A stretch of 64,000 bases of DNA from Labia minor (GCA_963082975.1 OY720348.1:61343719-61407718); one strand, 5' to 3'; counted from the stretch's first letter, positions 1-10,954 are shown. The notes: generated by a model not told the origin, from the sequence alone. Numbers and translations are program-made.

Positions 1-88
1 ATTTTCACCTAATAAGCTCTTTTACTACATAATAAGATACGCTACATGATCACTATATTCATTGAAAAGATTTTTGAATAGTGTAGAT

Positions 89-532
89 CAGTGTTTACCA
101 ACTTGAGATCCACACAAAGGGTTGCCAACTCTATAAAGTTCCAAAAAAGGACACCCCTAAAAAATTAGGTTTTTTTTTAGAACCATATTGAAAATTTTTT
201 AAAAAAGTCGAAAATGTTTAAAAATCTGATCCCAAAAGCGTTTTACCTTATTGTTTTTTTTTTATTGAAAAATTTTTAAAAAAGTCGACCACATATTGAA
301 AAAACTTGAATTTAGTACAAACATTATTTGAAAAAAAAGACAAAACGCGTCCTTCCCCAGTTTAAGAAAGAACAAAGACAACCCATACCCCACACGGGGG
401 CAATTCGAAAATGGACTCGACACGAGTTTAACCCTTTTAATATTAAAAATTATGTATATGTTACATAGGGGGGCATAAAAATTTTAGAAGGGCTTAGGTG
501 GGGCATGTTACAAAAAAAGTTGGGAAACACTG
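89..532. mobile_element. hAT-like MITE, CAGTGTTTCCCAAC ends
   Basis: The left end reads CAGTGTTTACCAACTT and the reverse complement of the right end reads CAGTGTTTCCCAACTT. The flanks GTGTAGAT (81-88) and ACGTAGAT (533-540) match at 6 of 8 positions, which fits a decayed 8-bp hAT target duplication. It carries no coding sequence. A second element (119-384) is nested inside it. Confidence 0.65.
119..384 (+). mobile_element. Nested GGGTTGCCAAC-family MITE
   Basis: It starts GGGTTGCCAACTCTATAAAG and ends in a decayed inverse (ACAACCC). The interior is homologous to the host element at 3241-4840: the shared segments include one around AAGTTCCAAAAAA and one ending GTCCTTCCCCAG. Its position inside the hAT-like unit makes it the younger insertion. 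Confidence 0.5.
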
Positions 533-540
533 ACGTAGAT

Positions 541-979
541 TATCTTCCATGATACTAGATTCTAAAATATTTAAACTTTTATACAAGTTAATGTTTTTAT
601 TTTTTTTTTTTTTTTTGTATTTGTAGATTTGTTTATTAACTCAATACGTTTCTGTTTGTCTTTCCAATATTATAAATAATTCTGCTCTCTCTCTTCCACC
701 TACAAGCCACAAACTCTTAATAAAACATTAAATTTAAAAAAATTCTTATTCAAATTTAATATTAATTCATACAATTCACAAAACCATTTTTTTGCCTAAA
801 ATGAAAGGTTTTGTGTTGTAACTCCCTTGCTGTCCTTTCATATTAAAAACAAAAAAAAAAAAAAAAATTCCCAAACGAGCCATTTATAAATGTTTATATT
901 TTTCACTGATAATATGAGCTTCAAAGCTGAACAATTTCCTTTCAGTGATAAATAAATAATTTTATCACACTAAGCTATA

Positions 980-1019
<40 letters not shown>

Positions 1020-1780
1020 GAAGCTATTCTATTATAATTGAAATTAAATCTTTTTAGAAATATATGTCACGGGGGAGTAGATAATTAATCCCTAAGTGAC
1101 ATTAAAAAAGGCATATATTGTAGGAAAATGGGAGTTTTTTTTTTTTTTTTTTGTTTTTTTATTGGAATTGATTTAATTTTCGCAAATATAAAAATTAATT
1201 TCATTTTGATAAAATGAAGAGTACTAAGAGAGTGAGAGAAAAAAAAAGAACGGAATTAATCAGGCATTCGATTGATTTGCCAGTTTCTTTACTTTTTGTC
1301 ATTTCTTTTCAACAAATTTTATCTAAAACGACTTTTTGATTGGATCAGATAGCAAACAATTGAGTTGGTGTCACATCTGTCGGACGAAGACTTCATAAAT
1401 CATAATTAGAAGAGAATAAATAAATATCATATAATGTAATAATAAATCAGAAGATTAATAATCAGGGAGGCGAGAGGGTAGACGAGATGAAATATGAATG
1501 TTTTTATAATTTACACTGGTTTAAATAAATATTTATGTGTTTGATAATCTACACCCAGAATGGTCTAACAATGATCTTGTTTATTTTATTTTAATAAAAA
1601 TTTTGAAGAAATCATTTCTCAAAATATACGTTACAATTGATGTAAATTTAAACATTTATTTTTATTCGAAAATACCATTTTTATACTTAGGGTGCATTTT
1701 TTTCTTCTTAAATTTTTTCTTCTTAAATTTTGAATTAAATCATTCATTTGATCATAAAATTTAGAATTAGAATAAAAAAA
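541..1780. other. Gene-free AT-rich stretch
   Basis: No credible coding frame. It holds poly-T near 599-616 and 1135-1152, poly-A near 849-866 and an (AT)17 microsatellite at 983-1016. A 75-codon frame at 1537-1764 is low-complexity Phe/Ile/Asn/Leu sequence. Confidence 0.6.
983..1016. repeat. (AT)17 microsatellite
   Basis: Uninterrupted AT dinucleotide run. Confidence 0.95.
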
Positions 1781-2286
1781 AATGATGCTGGGGACAGGCA
1801 CAGAACCGAGAGACGATTTGAAATAAATTAATTTCCAAACAACATTATATATATATATAAAGTATAAAAAAAATATTTTTAAAACTTGAATTAAAATGAC
1901 TAAATAATATTATCTTCGTTTTAATTTTTAGTTTAATTACTCAATTATTAATTACTACTATATATTTTCAAATGAAAAATTTCCACAACAATGAATATAA
2001 AATTAATTAATTACTTTGGAAACTACCACTTCTCCGGTTTACGGATATACACCAAAAGTTGAGGAATTCATGCTACTGATGCATTAAGTAAATATACCAA
2101 ATTTTATCAAAATCTATTGACCCGTTCGTACACGTCTACACGGACACACAATGGACAGACGGACAGACATGCTAAAAATACGTTTTTTCTGATAACAAAA
2201 TGCATGATTCGATTTGTAAAAAATCTCCACATGTGAAATTTGGTGTGAAAACAATACCTTCCCTACCTATCGTCAGTCGGTAAAAA
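1781..2286 (+). mobile_element. Diverged Helentron/DINE-like copy
   Basis: The left part (near AGAACCGAGAGACGATTTG, then AATAAATTAATTTCCAAAC) and the right end (CTATCGTCAGTCGGTAAAAA) match the copy at 54347-54876. The right 200 bp, with AAATTTGGTGTGAAAACAAT and the decayed GGACAGACGGACAGACATG array, match the main family at 4040-4703. It is non-coding. The left subterminal repeat is mutated (CCGAGAGACG for CCGACCGACG). Confidence 0.75.
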
Positions 2287-2781
2287 TTGGAATGAAAATA
2301 TGAATTTTCTATTCTATATCAATGACGCTTTAGAACTAGAAAATTCCCTGCCACGTTTCTCCACCCATCTAATTTCTATTTCCTGCTACTTTTATATTGT
2401 TACCCCACCGCATCCTTGATATACCTCTCCACCATTCATCTGTAGTTTCATCTTTTATCCATTCATTTTTCAAATACTTTCAAACTAATATTCTCGTCCC
2501 CTAATATCATGGACCAGATATCTTAGATTCATATAATACGAAAGAAAATTTAATTTTGATAAAATTAGTCTCTTTACAACATTTTAAACCTACAAAATGT
2601 TATTATTAATTGATTTTTTTTTATAATAATAAAGGAAGTTAAATAACTATTTAATAATTGTGTTTTCTATTCAAGCTAAAACGATGAAATAAATAGCCCT
2701 ATAAAAAAATTTAATTAAAATAATAAAGAATTTTTTGAGTAGTTATCTAATAGAAATAGTTCTCTCTCTCTCTCTCTCTCC

Positions 2782-2825
<44 letters not shown>

Positions 2826-3238
2826 AGACAGAGGGAGGGAAAGATAGAGAGAAGGGGAAAGAGAAAGAAGGAGAATTATTATAGTATACACTTTATATTA
2901 TAAATGAATACAGATAAAAAGAGAGGGGAATTAATGCCCTCTTATCACCCTGAATGAATGGAGGACAAAAACAATTGGCACTCGAGTCTTTTAATGAAAT
3001 GTAAAAAACGAGATAAATAATTAGATGATACATAACTGGGATGATTACAGAAGGGAAAATTTACTCAAACGGAGGGGCAATGAATCATTATAAACGAATT
3101 GCGTTGCATTAGATTGCAAAATAAAGCTCCTATTCGATTTAAAATGAAACATTCAAAAAAAAGTCATGATGGGGGATATCATCATTTAATCGATTATCTT
3201 TGAAAATGTTAATTTAAAAATCATATATCTAATATATA
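2287..3238. other. Gene-free stretch with (TC)n(AT)n
   Basis: Contains (TC)10 at 2761-2780, (TA)n at 2785-2821 and a purine-rich (A/G) tract at 2828-2875. No supported gene or repeat boundary. Confidence 0.6.
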
Positions 3239-3306
3239 TAGGGTTGCCAACTGACCTTTTTTTTCGGAAGTACAGTTCTTTTTTAACACCTTATTGTCCT
3301 TGTCGT

Positions 3307-3943
3307 TTTTACCGACCGACGATAGTAAGGGAGGTATTGTTTTCACACCAAATTTCACATGTGGAGATTTTTACATATCTCCACGAATCATGCATTTTCT
3401 AAACAGAAAAGAGTATTTTTAGCATGATGTCTGTCCGTCCGTCTGTCCGTCCGTCCGTATAGATGTGTACAGCCTGAACGGCTCAACCGATTTTGATGAA
3501 ATTTGGTCTATTTACTTAATGCATCAGTGGGATGAATTGATCAACTTTTGGTGCAATTCCGGAAACCGGAAGTGGTAGTATTAGCGATCGACGATAGGAA
3601 GGAAAGGGTTATTTTCACACCAAAGGAGATTTTTTTATATATCACCACGAATCATGCACTTTGTATTGGTTTTATCCTCGAGAAAAATCATATTTATTAG
3701 TTTTTTCTTGATTTAGAATTATATGACGTCATCCAGCCATTCATGACGTCACAGCCTGGTCTTGCATATATATTATAAATAAAATAAAATTAAAAATGTT
3801 TATATTTATTATTTATGTATCCATATCTGTTTTTTATTACATTAATAGATATATGAAAATTATTTGAAATTGTTTCTGTAGCTGGAAATTAATTTATTTC
3901 AAACCGTCGGTCGGTTCGGACCTGGCCACAGTTCAACTTATTT
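3307..3943 (-). mobile_element. Helentron/DINE-1-like element, copy A
   Basis: Reverse-oriented copy of a family of about 640 bp. On the plus strand it starts TTTTACCGACCGACGATAGT and ends near GGCCACAGTTCAACTTATTT. Both ends carry the subterminal inverted repeat ACCGACCGACG. There is a (GTCY)n array at 3429-3458, then AAATTTGGTCTATTTAC. Two TGACGTCA sites lie at 3724-3731 and 3744-3751. GTCY microsatellites with subterminal inverted repeats and no clear target duplication are features of DINE-1/mini-me Helentron derivatives; the assignment is by structure. Confidence 0.75.
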
Positions 3944-4039
3944 AAACTGGGGAAGGACGCCTTTTGTCCTTTTTTCAAATATAGTTTGTATTACATTAAT
4001 TTAGTCATATTTTCAAGTTTAGCGTCAATACATTAAAAA

Positions 4040-4703
4040 ATAAGTTGACCTGTGGCCAGGTCCGAACCGACCGACGGTTTGAAGTAAATTAATTTCCAGC
4101 TACAGAAACAATTTCAAATAATTTTAATATATCTATTAATGTAATAAAAAATAGATATGGATACATAAATAATAAATATAAACATTTTTAATTTTATTTT
4201 ATTTATAATATATATGCAAGACCAGGCTGTGACGTCATGAATGGCTGGATGACGTCATATAATTTTAAATCAAGAAAAACTAATAAATATGATTTTCCCG
4301 AGGATAAAACCAATACAAAGTGTATGATTCGTGGTGATATATAAAAAAATCTCCTCATGTGAAATTTGGTGTGAAAATAACCCTTCCCTTCCTATCGTCG
4401 ATCGCTAATACTACCACTTCCGGTTTCCGGATTTGCACCAAAAGTTGATCAATTCATCCCACTGATGCATTAAGTAAATATACCAAATTTCATCAAAATC
4501 CGTTGAGCCGTTCAGGCTGTACACATCTATACGGACGGACAGACGGACGGACGGAAAGACGGACAGACGGACGGACAGACATCATGCTAAAAATACTTTT
4601 TTCTGTTTAAAAAATGCATGATTCGTGGAGATATGTAAAAATCTCCACATGTGAAATTTGGTGTGAAAACAATACCTCCCTTACTATCGTCGGTCGGTAA
4701 AAA
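4040..4703 (+). mobile_element. Helentron/DINE-1-like element, copy B
   Basis: Forward copy, inverted relative to copy A with a spacer of about 97 bp. It starts AATAAGTTGACCTGTGGCC and ends TCGTCGGTCGGTAAAA. Its (GTCY)n array, read as ACGG/ACAG, is the longest in the window (4531-4581). TGACGTCA occurs at 4230-4237 and 4250-4257. A block of about 75 bp (GATTCGTGG, then CATGTGAAATTTGGTGTGAA, then TATCGTCG) occurs twice within the unit, on either side of the GTCY array. Confidence 0.8.
4230..4257. promoter_or_regulatory. Paired CRE palindromes in copy B
   Basis: Two perfect TGACGTCA octamers start exactly 20 bp apart. TGACGTCA is the consensus for CREB/ATF bZIP dimers. Function here is untested: the sites belong to a repeat and recur at the same spacing in other copies. 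Confidence 0.45.
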
Positions 4704-4842
4704 AAAAGGTAAAATGTTCTTAAATACTTTCGACTCTTTTTAATATGGTTTAAAAAAAAATGGTAAAATGTCTCGACGTCTTAAGTTTACCTAATTTTTT
4801 AAGGGTATCATTTTTTGGAACTTCATACAGTTGGCAACCCTA

Positions 4843-6080
4843 AATATATATATATATATATGTATTTAGGTTTTTAAATAGATTATTTAACAAATACTTA
4901 AGACATTACATTAATTGTATAACAATTAAAATTATTATATTTTCGATAAATCGTGAGGAATTCTCTTACCACCCTTCCACTTCAAACTCTCCCTTTTGTT
5001 AACGCCAAGCATAACGTGCAGAGTTTGGAACTCATAAAGAGGGAAAACAAGGGTGAAAATATCTAATTCCTCGATGGTCTGTTTCCTTTCCCTCTCATCA
5101 TTCAATATAACAATAAAACTCCACACACTCATTTATGCATCTCTCTATCTATCTATCTATACCCTATATATATATTATAAAGTTAGAATTGCTATAATTT
5201 GATTTTTATTTTCTTTACTAGTTCAGACGTAGTAAAAAGTTACAAAACTTTATATTTGTTCCCCCCCCCCTCCACCTCCCGATATTACAAAAAAAAACGA
5301 TTTTTATTTATTTATTTTTAATTCGATTGTAATCTATTTTATTGTATTTTGAAAAATAAATAAATAAAATAAATATTATGAAATATCAATATTTTTCTGA
5401 ATGTGTGTGGGTAGTATTATTCTAAAAACTTTTATTCTTGTTTGTTTTTGTTTGTTTATATCTTTATTTATTTTATTTTTTAAATTTTTAATAAATACCT
5501 TAATTTTAAGTTAAATTAATTATAAAAATTAAATAGAAATGTTTGAACTACTATGTCGAATTAATCATTATAAATTTCAGGATTCGAATTCAAATTTTAA
5601 AAGAAATTGTTATATGAATTCGATTGAAACAACGTTAAGAGAGGGGGGGGGGATTTTCATCATTTGTATATTTTACTTATTTAATGAAATAATAAATAAA
5701 GCTATAATAATATTTATTATAATAAATATTCATATTTTTTTTGTATGGATAATTTCTTCTGTTCATAAATAAAAAATATTTTAGATTGAATTATCACTTT
5801 TTGTCCTATCAATTCAATTCATCTGGGAGTATAACGATATACATATATATATATACATAATTAATATATATGGAAAATTATATAAATAAATTATTGCAAT
5901 AATATCAAATAAATAAAATTTCAAATTATATTTAATGTGTGTGTTTTAAAAATAAATACTAAACTAACTACAAAAATATTTTTTAAAGAAAAATAAATTT
6001 TTTATATTAAATAAAAATATTTCTAGTTTATATTATATTTTCATAAAATTAATTAATTCATTACTTGATTTAGATTATTA
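4843..6080. other. Mostly gene-free AT-rich stretch
   Basis: Contains (AT)n at about 4845-4862, (CTAT)n at 5143-5160 and a C10 run at about 5262-5271. One weak minus-strand ORF (4935-5132) is listed separately. The frame at 5539-5772 is low complexity and not credible. Confidence 0.5.
4935..5132 (-). CDS. Weak ORF, unknown
   Basis: A 65-codon ATG-started frame with balanced composition for this AT-rich background (for example NDERERKQTIEELD and GVNKRESLKWKGGKRIPHD). I do not recognise any family and see no signal peptide or membrane segment. The neighbours are transposon remnants and microsatellites, and no splice sites or polyadenylation signal clearly frame it. It may be chance or an old exon. 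Confidence 0.12.
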   Translation of the reverse strand: MSVWSFIVILNDERERKQTIEELDIFTLVFPLYEFQTLHVMLGVNKRESLKWKGGKRIPHDLSKI

Positions 6081-6138
6081 TATTCCGGGACCACTAGAAT
6101 GTGAGCTAGCTACGCTACCTTCCACCCTGTGGCGCCTT
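6081..6138 (-). mobile_element. Truncated tRNA-derived SINE (5' head only)
   Basis: Only the 5' head survives. Its reverse complement reads GGCGCCACAGGGTGG, then GGTAGCGTAGCTAGCTCACA, matching the A-box region of the full SINE at 26326-26606. Confidence 0.75.
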
Positions 6139-6627
6139 TTTATTTATTATATAATAGAATAACATAAAAAAAACAGGGGGAAAAGAATTCCGTTGTTTTG
6201 TGATGGACTATTATGCAATAAAGATAACTTAAAATCAATAGAAAATGGCCTGAAGAAGTTGTTTTATAGAAATTTTTGTTTGTAGATTAATATATATATA
6301 TGTAAACCAAAAAAACCAGATAAGTTTTTGTAGCATCGACTGGTTAACAATTTACTTGATGACACGATGACGGTACTTGTTGAAACATGTATCACCTCTC
6401 TGCTTCTCTAATTAATTCCCAATGGTAACTCACCTGAAAGGATAAAGGACATATGATTACAATATGGCTTAGACACAACAATTTACTTAAGGATTAAGCC
6501 TGGATCCAATGTTAAAGCTTAATAATAATATTATTATTTAATTTCAGAAACTACAGGCGTTAAAATTTAATCCAATTTAGAGGGATTTGAAAGAAAAAGA
6601 AATAATGAAGAATATATATATATATAT

Positions 6628-6661
<34 letters not shown>

Positions 6662-6770
6662 GAAAATATAGAATATGGTGGATGAATTTCCAATTTATGC
6701 ATTTATTTAGGAAATTTGTAGTATTTTTGAATTAAAAAAAAAATAAATAAATTTGATAGTTTGTGCCTAA
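6139..6770. other. Gene-free stretch with (GATA)n
   Basis: No gene supported. It ends with (AT)n at about 6612-6630 followed by (GATA)8 at 6631-6661. Confidence 0.6.
6631..6661. repeat. (GATA)n microsatellite
   Basis: Nearly eight uninterrupted GATA units directly after an AT run. Confidence 0.95.
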
Positions 6771-6778
6771 GGGTAGGG

Positions 6779-7007
6779 CAGTGATTCTCAACCAGTGTGC
6801 CGCGAGATTATGAGGCTCTTAAACATTTCCAACTTTTTTTTCTAAATTTTTTCAATATCGTTCTAAAATAAAAAAAAAAAGTAAACCGTTTTTGGGACAA
6901 CTTTTTTCAATATGGTAAACTTTTACACTTATCTTTTTCTTTGTGTGTCGCGAAATTTTTAAACAGTTAAAAGTGTGCCGCGGTAAAAAAAAAGTTGAGA
7001 ACCACTG
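6779..7007. mobile_element. hAT MITE, CAGTGGTTCTCAACC family
   Basis: Ends CAGTGATTCTCAACC and GTTGAGAACCACTG, with a perfect 8-bp target duplication GGGTAGGG (6771-6778 and 7008-7015). The interior includes GTGTGCCGCG on both arms and no coding sequence. The 8-bp duplication and TIR are typical of hAT. The target is the first bases of the MITE that begins at 7011. Confidence 0.92.
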
Positions 7008-7010
7008 GGG

Positions 7011-7243
7011 TAGGGTGACCATATTTAGAAAACACCAAACCGGGACATATGTAAAAAAAATTTACCTTTTTTTAGAGCTATATTGAATGAAAAATCGAAA
7101 ATAAGAGCCAAACTAAGAACTAGTAAGAAAACATTCGTCGGACATAAATATTTAAAAACCGGGACAAGACATTTTTCGGAACGCCGTGACAGAGCACCTA
7201 AAATCGGAACAATCTCAGAAAACCGGGACATTTGGTCACCTTA
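7011..7243. mobile_element. TAGGGTGACC-type MITE
   Basis: Begins TAGGGTGACCATATTT and ends TTTGGTCACCTTA, with repeated ACCGGGACA motifs on both arms. Short frames on both strands across it are by-products of its symmetry. Its left end was split by the hAT insertion at 6779-7007, so it is the older element. Confidence 0.7.
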
Positions 7244-8140
7244 CGTAAGGGTGTCTCCATCTTTTGAGGTATTTCTGTTAAGAATCTTCTTTCAACCATT
7301 TTTCCCCTTTTATTCATATTTTTTCATCTACTTTGTATAAATCGATAAATCATAACACGTGTACTTTTGTATATTTGTTTTAATGTATATATATAAATGA
7401 TTGCATGTAATACAATAACATAGCGTAATCTAAAAATTTGTTCAGGTTGTGTGATGACAGTGGTGGGGGAGAGAGAGATCTGACAAAGTCAGCTAATCAT
7501 ATATCTAGTCTGCGATTGGTTGGCAAACATTTTTTTCATTGCTATTCCGCTATATTAGGGAATTTTCATGAAAATTCGCCTCACGATTTTGATCCAACTC
7601 TTATACTTATATATTCCCTTAGAGATGTTTGCCCGGATTGTTTAATATAGTGAAATTAGTTCGCCTTTATTTGGAGATCGATTTCTACATTTACTTGAGT
7701 TAAATATTTATATCTTATTTATTTTATATTCTTCCGGATGAGTTCCCAGGGGCCTCGGTTCGCTTAATATACATTAAAAATTTTAATCAAATCAAGACAT
7801 GTCGAAGTGTTTTTTTTTTATTTTTTTTTTTTTTTTTTTTTTTGTGTTCTCTTCGTCTCCTCTTTCTCTCGCGAATCTGATAAATATTAATTCAAAATAA
7901 ACATCACCATGTTCTGCTATTTTTTCTTTCTTTATTTTTTCATTTTATTTTTCCATGATTTTTTAAAAGTTCGAGTTTTTTTTTTTTTTAAATACAAATG
8001 AAAACAATAATAAAAATGTATATTTAATTTTTTTTTTTCTCTTAATTTCTCCCTCTCTCGCTTTCATAGGATTAATATAAGTAATTCACTTGAAATAAAA
8101 TATTTTAAATTACAATATGAAGTTATTATCTAAGATTCAA

Positions 8141-8141
<1 letters not shown>
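7244..8141. other. Gene-free stretch
   Basis: Contains poly-T around 7809-7841 and TC-rich tracts. A 70-codon frame at 7438-7650 has fairly balanced composition but no recognisable motif or splice context. Confidence 0.5.

Positions 8142-8172
<31 letters not shown>
8142..8172. repeat. (TA)n microsatellite
   Basis: Uninterrupted TA run adjoining the structured repeat at 8181. Confidence 0.9.
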
Positions 8173-8174
<2 letters not shown>

Positions 8175-8180
8175 TATTCT

Positions 8181-8449
8181 TAAGGTGCCGTCTCCGTTTC
8201 GGAGTTTGGCTATCATCATGACTAGGATAGCCTTAGAAGCTGCCCAGCTATGATGATTTTTCTTGGGAATGTTAATGCGGTGGTTTCCCGTTGCCTTCCG
8301 CATGTATAGAACCAGGAACTGACAGTTCCTGGAGCCGGAGGCAGCTGCTGTTAAATTGAATTCTATTAGAAAGATTTGTTCTTGGTTGGAATAGAACGCC
8401 GACTTCTTGTGTAGAAAATTGCTACGCTACACTCTTGGCTAGCTGCCTC
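8181..8449. repeat. GC-rich structured SINE-like unit
   Basis: About 270 bp of GC-richer sequence set sharply between two (AT)n runs. It contains the hairpins CTCCG-TTT-CGGAG and AGGAACTG-A-CAGTTCCT, and a longer-range inverted pair GGAGGCAGC (about 8336) and GCTGCCTCC (about 8441). No ORF and no clear Pol III boxes. A structured dispersed repeat fits best, but only one copy is in the window. Confidence 0.5.
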
Positions 8450-8638
8450 CTATATAATATATATATATAATTGTTTTTAAACACAAGTTAATAGATAAAA
8501 TGTATTTCAAAAGTTAAAAAATTGTTTTATTAGGATACTGTCGGCGGTCTTCGCAACTTATCAGAGGGTTAATCTGTTGCATTTCAGCTATTTTTTGGTT
8601 TTATCATAGACAAAGTTTTTCGTTTTTATTAGTTTGGT

Positions 8639-9040
8639 AATTGTGCAGATTAGTTTTCATGTCATGGATTTGGATAAAATTTTGCTAGTGGATTCTTTTG
8701 TTAATTCCAAAGAAACTTTCCTTATGCAATTTTTCCGGGTCGTTTCTAGTTTACGGGGTAAAAATTATTAAATATATATAATAAATTCATTGATATTCTA
8801 TTTAGCTACCATGTTTTATTGATTTGACCAGCGGAGGATTCCACTATTTTTCTGGGTTTTTCCAGTTCGGATTGGATATAGAAAAATTAAAAAAATTAAT
8901 TAAATAAAAAGCGAAAATTAGTAAATAAGTGAATAATTACTGATAGTAAATAAAACATTACGTAATGACGTTCATAACCAGCTAATCTGTCAAACTTAAA
9001 AAATCTTTATTTATCTCGTAAACTAGAAGAGAGACCGAAC
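8639..9040. mobile_element. Palindromic MITE, 3' truncated copy
   Basis: The 23-nt left terminus (8639-8661, starting AATTGTGCAG) precedes the family core TCATGGATTTGGATAAAA. The element then runs through the centre (GGATATAGAAAAATTAAAA) into the inverted arm, which stops after CTCGTAAACTAGAAG. The right terminus is missing. Confidence 0.75.
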
Positions 9041-9154
9041 AAAATTAGTTCTTTTCTTAAATATTATTACATTACATTTTCATTTTTTTTTTTTTTTTGT
9101 AATATTCCATAAAATAATAATATACCTATAGATGTATATATATAAGTATCTCTG

Positions 9155-9189
<35 letters not shown>

Positions 9190-10460
9190 GATTTAATGAG
9201 ATATATCATTACTTATTTTTATTTTTATTTATTATAATTTGACTAAAAAAAATCCTTTAAAATATTTATATTTCATATATTTGAAACAATAATATGTAAA
9301 ATAAAATGTAATATTTAATTAAATTGTATTAGAGGACAAATAATTAAATTATATATATAGAATATAAATTTATAAAAAAAAAATTCTGGCTAATTTATCG
9401 ACTTTTTAAATATACATAGGGAAATAGATTTAATTGCAAATATTATTTATATTTCTTTGTATTTGTTATTATTGAATAAAAATCGATAATAAAATGTTGA
9501 TGATCAATAAAATGAAAAGGGTGAGTTTGATCTTCTCCATTTCGAAGATAGAGATATAAATGGTTGAAGAATAGAGGCTCTCGGGCCAGGTAAGATAGTG
9601 AGTGGTTGGTAGATGAGAAAGAATTATGATCAGAAAAAATTAGCCTAGCGGGGGATATAAAATTATTTTTTGGCGTGGATTCATGCCCTATTTTTCCTCC
9701 ACGATAGCAAACTGTAACTAAACTCATTACGCTTGTGGAATGGTGGAATTTATTTCAAACTTAAATCAGAATAATGTTCCGCGAATCCCTCGGTGATTGT
9801 AGAATAGCCGATAAATTTTTACCATTAAAAGTTATTTAAAGAAATTTTTTAAAATTTTCACATTTTTTTTTTACAAGAAAATAATATAGATATATTATAG
9901 TAGTTTTGATTTTTTTTTTTGTTTTTTTTAATAAAAGATTTTGAAACGATATAATATTCCGTCCGTGAAAATAGTCCTTCTACTTGGACGAATGAGGAAT
10001 TTATAGAATTAATTATAGTTAAAGGGAAATGATCAGAGTGAGAGTCTGATTTTCTCCACCATCCAATATATAGAATAAATAAAAATAGAAAATAAATGAC
10101 CAACATAGCATTAAATTTGCCAAATGTTTATTAATTATTTCTCATGTTTACAGTGAATGAATAATTCTACTGTCCATCATATAATAAAAAAAAATATTAA
10201 TATAACCTGCCATTTTCAATCTCATATTCACTTCATTTACATAAATAGATAGTGATAGGTATTTAGATTCCCAGGACTCAGACGGTCAATGAACAACCCC
10301 CCTAATTGATATCATACCAATAGATATGTATATTATCTGAATGAATATGTGGGGAAAATTTAATTTAAATTCAATTTAAAAAATTCCATTGATTTTTTTT
10401 GGAATAATGTTCGATTATATTCCATTTTTTGATATATTTAACCAAAAAATCAATCCGCTA
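9041..10460. other. Gene-free AT-rich stretch
   Basis: Poly-T at about 9081-9098, (TC)n at 9154-9170 and (TA)n at 9171-9189. A 94-codon minus-strand frame (9443-9727) shows no family signature and no splice context. The frame at 9858-10106 is low complexity. Confidence 0.5.
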
Positions 10461-10841
10461 CTAATATAAAAAAAATATAAAAAAAACTTTTTAAAAACAC
10501 TCCTTTATTTAAATGCACGAAAAAGAAAAAAATATTTAAAAAATAAAAGCGTGGGCGCCAAACATGCAGGGAAAGGAAAAGAATACGAAGAACATTTCAT
10601 TGTATATGCACAAACCTTTCTGTTTTTTTTTTCCTTTTCCACTATATTTGATAACTATATCTATTTGAAGTAAAATTTGCGTTTTTCGCTGCTTTTTTGG
10701 CGCCCACGCTTTCATTTTTTAGATATGATTCATTGTAAGGAAATCGTGGTGTGTGTGGTGAAATTATTATCTTCTTTTGAGTGCATTTAAATAAAAGTGT
10801 GTTTTAAAAAGTTGTTTTTTTATATTTTTTTTTTATTCCTA
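10461..10841. mobile_element. MITE with long terminal inverted repeats
   Basis: Arms of roughly 60 bp or more pair across the unit. The left arm contains AACTTTTTAAAAACACTCC and TTTATTTAAATGCAC; the inverse of each is at 10775-10815. A second inner pair, AAAGCGTGGGCGCCAAA at about 10547 and TTTGGCGCCCACGCTTT at about 10697, encloses a loop of about 130 bp. No ORF. The superfamily is uncertain. Confidence 0.7.
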
Positions 10842-10954
10842 ATTTTTAATCTTGACAGAAATTTTGCCCTGTATTAAATTTCAGGTTATAGTCTTAAGAA
10901 TTAGTTAATTAATTTATAATTAATAATAATAACATTATTATTAATTAGTTAATA

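Larger units (their letters stand above)
3241..4840. mobile_element. GGGTTGCCAAC MITE with two nested insertions
   Basis: It begins GGGTTGCCAACTG and ends CAGTTGGCAACCC, with TA on both sides (3239-3240 and 4841-4842), the target expected for TA-targeting DNA transposons. The element's own sequence survives in three pieces (about 3241-3306, 3944-4039 and 4704-4840). Reversed, these pieces match the copy at 119-384. Two Helentron-like copies in opposite orientation make up the rest. Confidence 0.75.

Noticed and set aside
4531-4581. Regular GGAC/AGAC repeats considered as a CRISPR-like array
   Set aside because: They are a 4-bp GTCY microsatellite inside a transposon; no spacers and no cas genes.
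9443-9727. 94-codon minus ORF
   Set aside because: Fairly mixed composition, but it ends in AT-driven residues, has no motif, and no supporting splice or conservation evidence.
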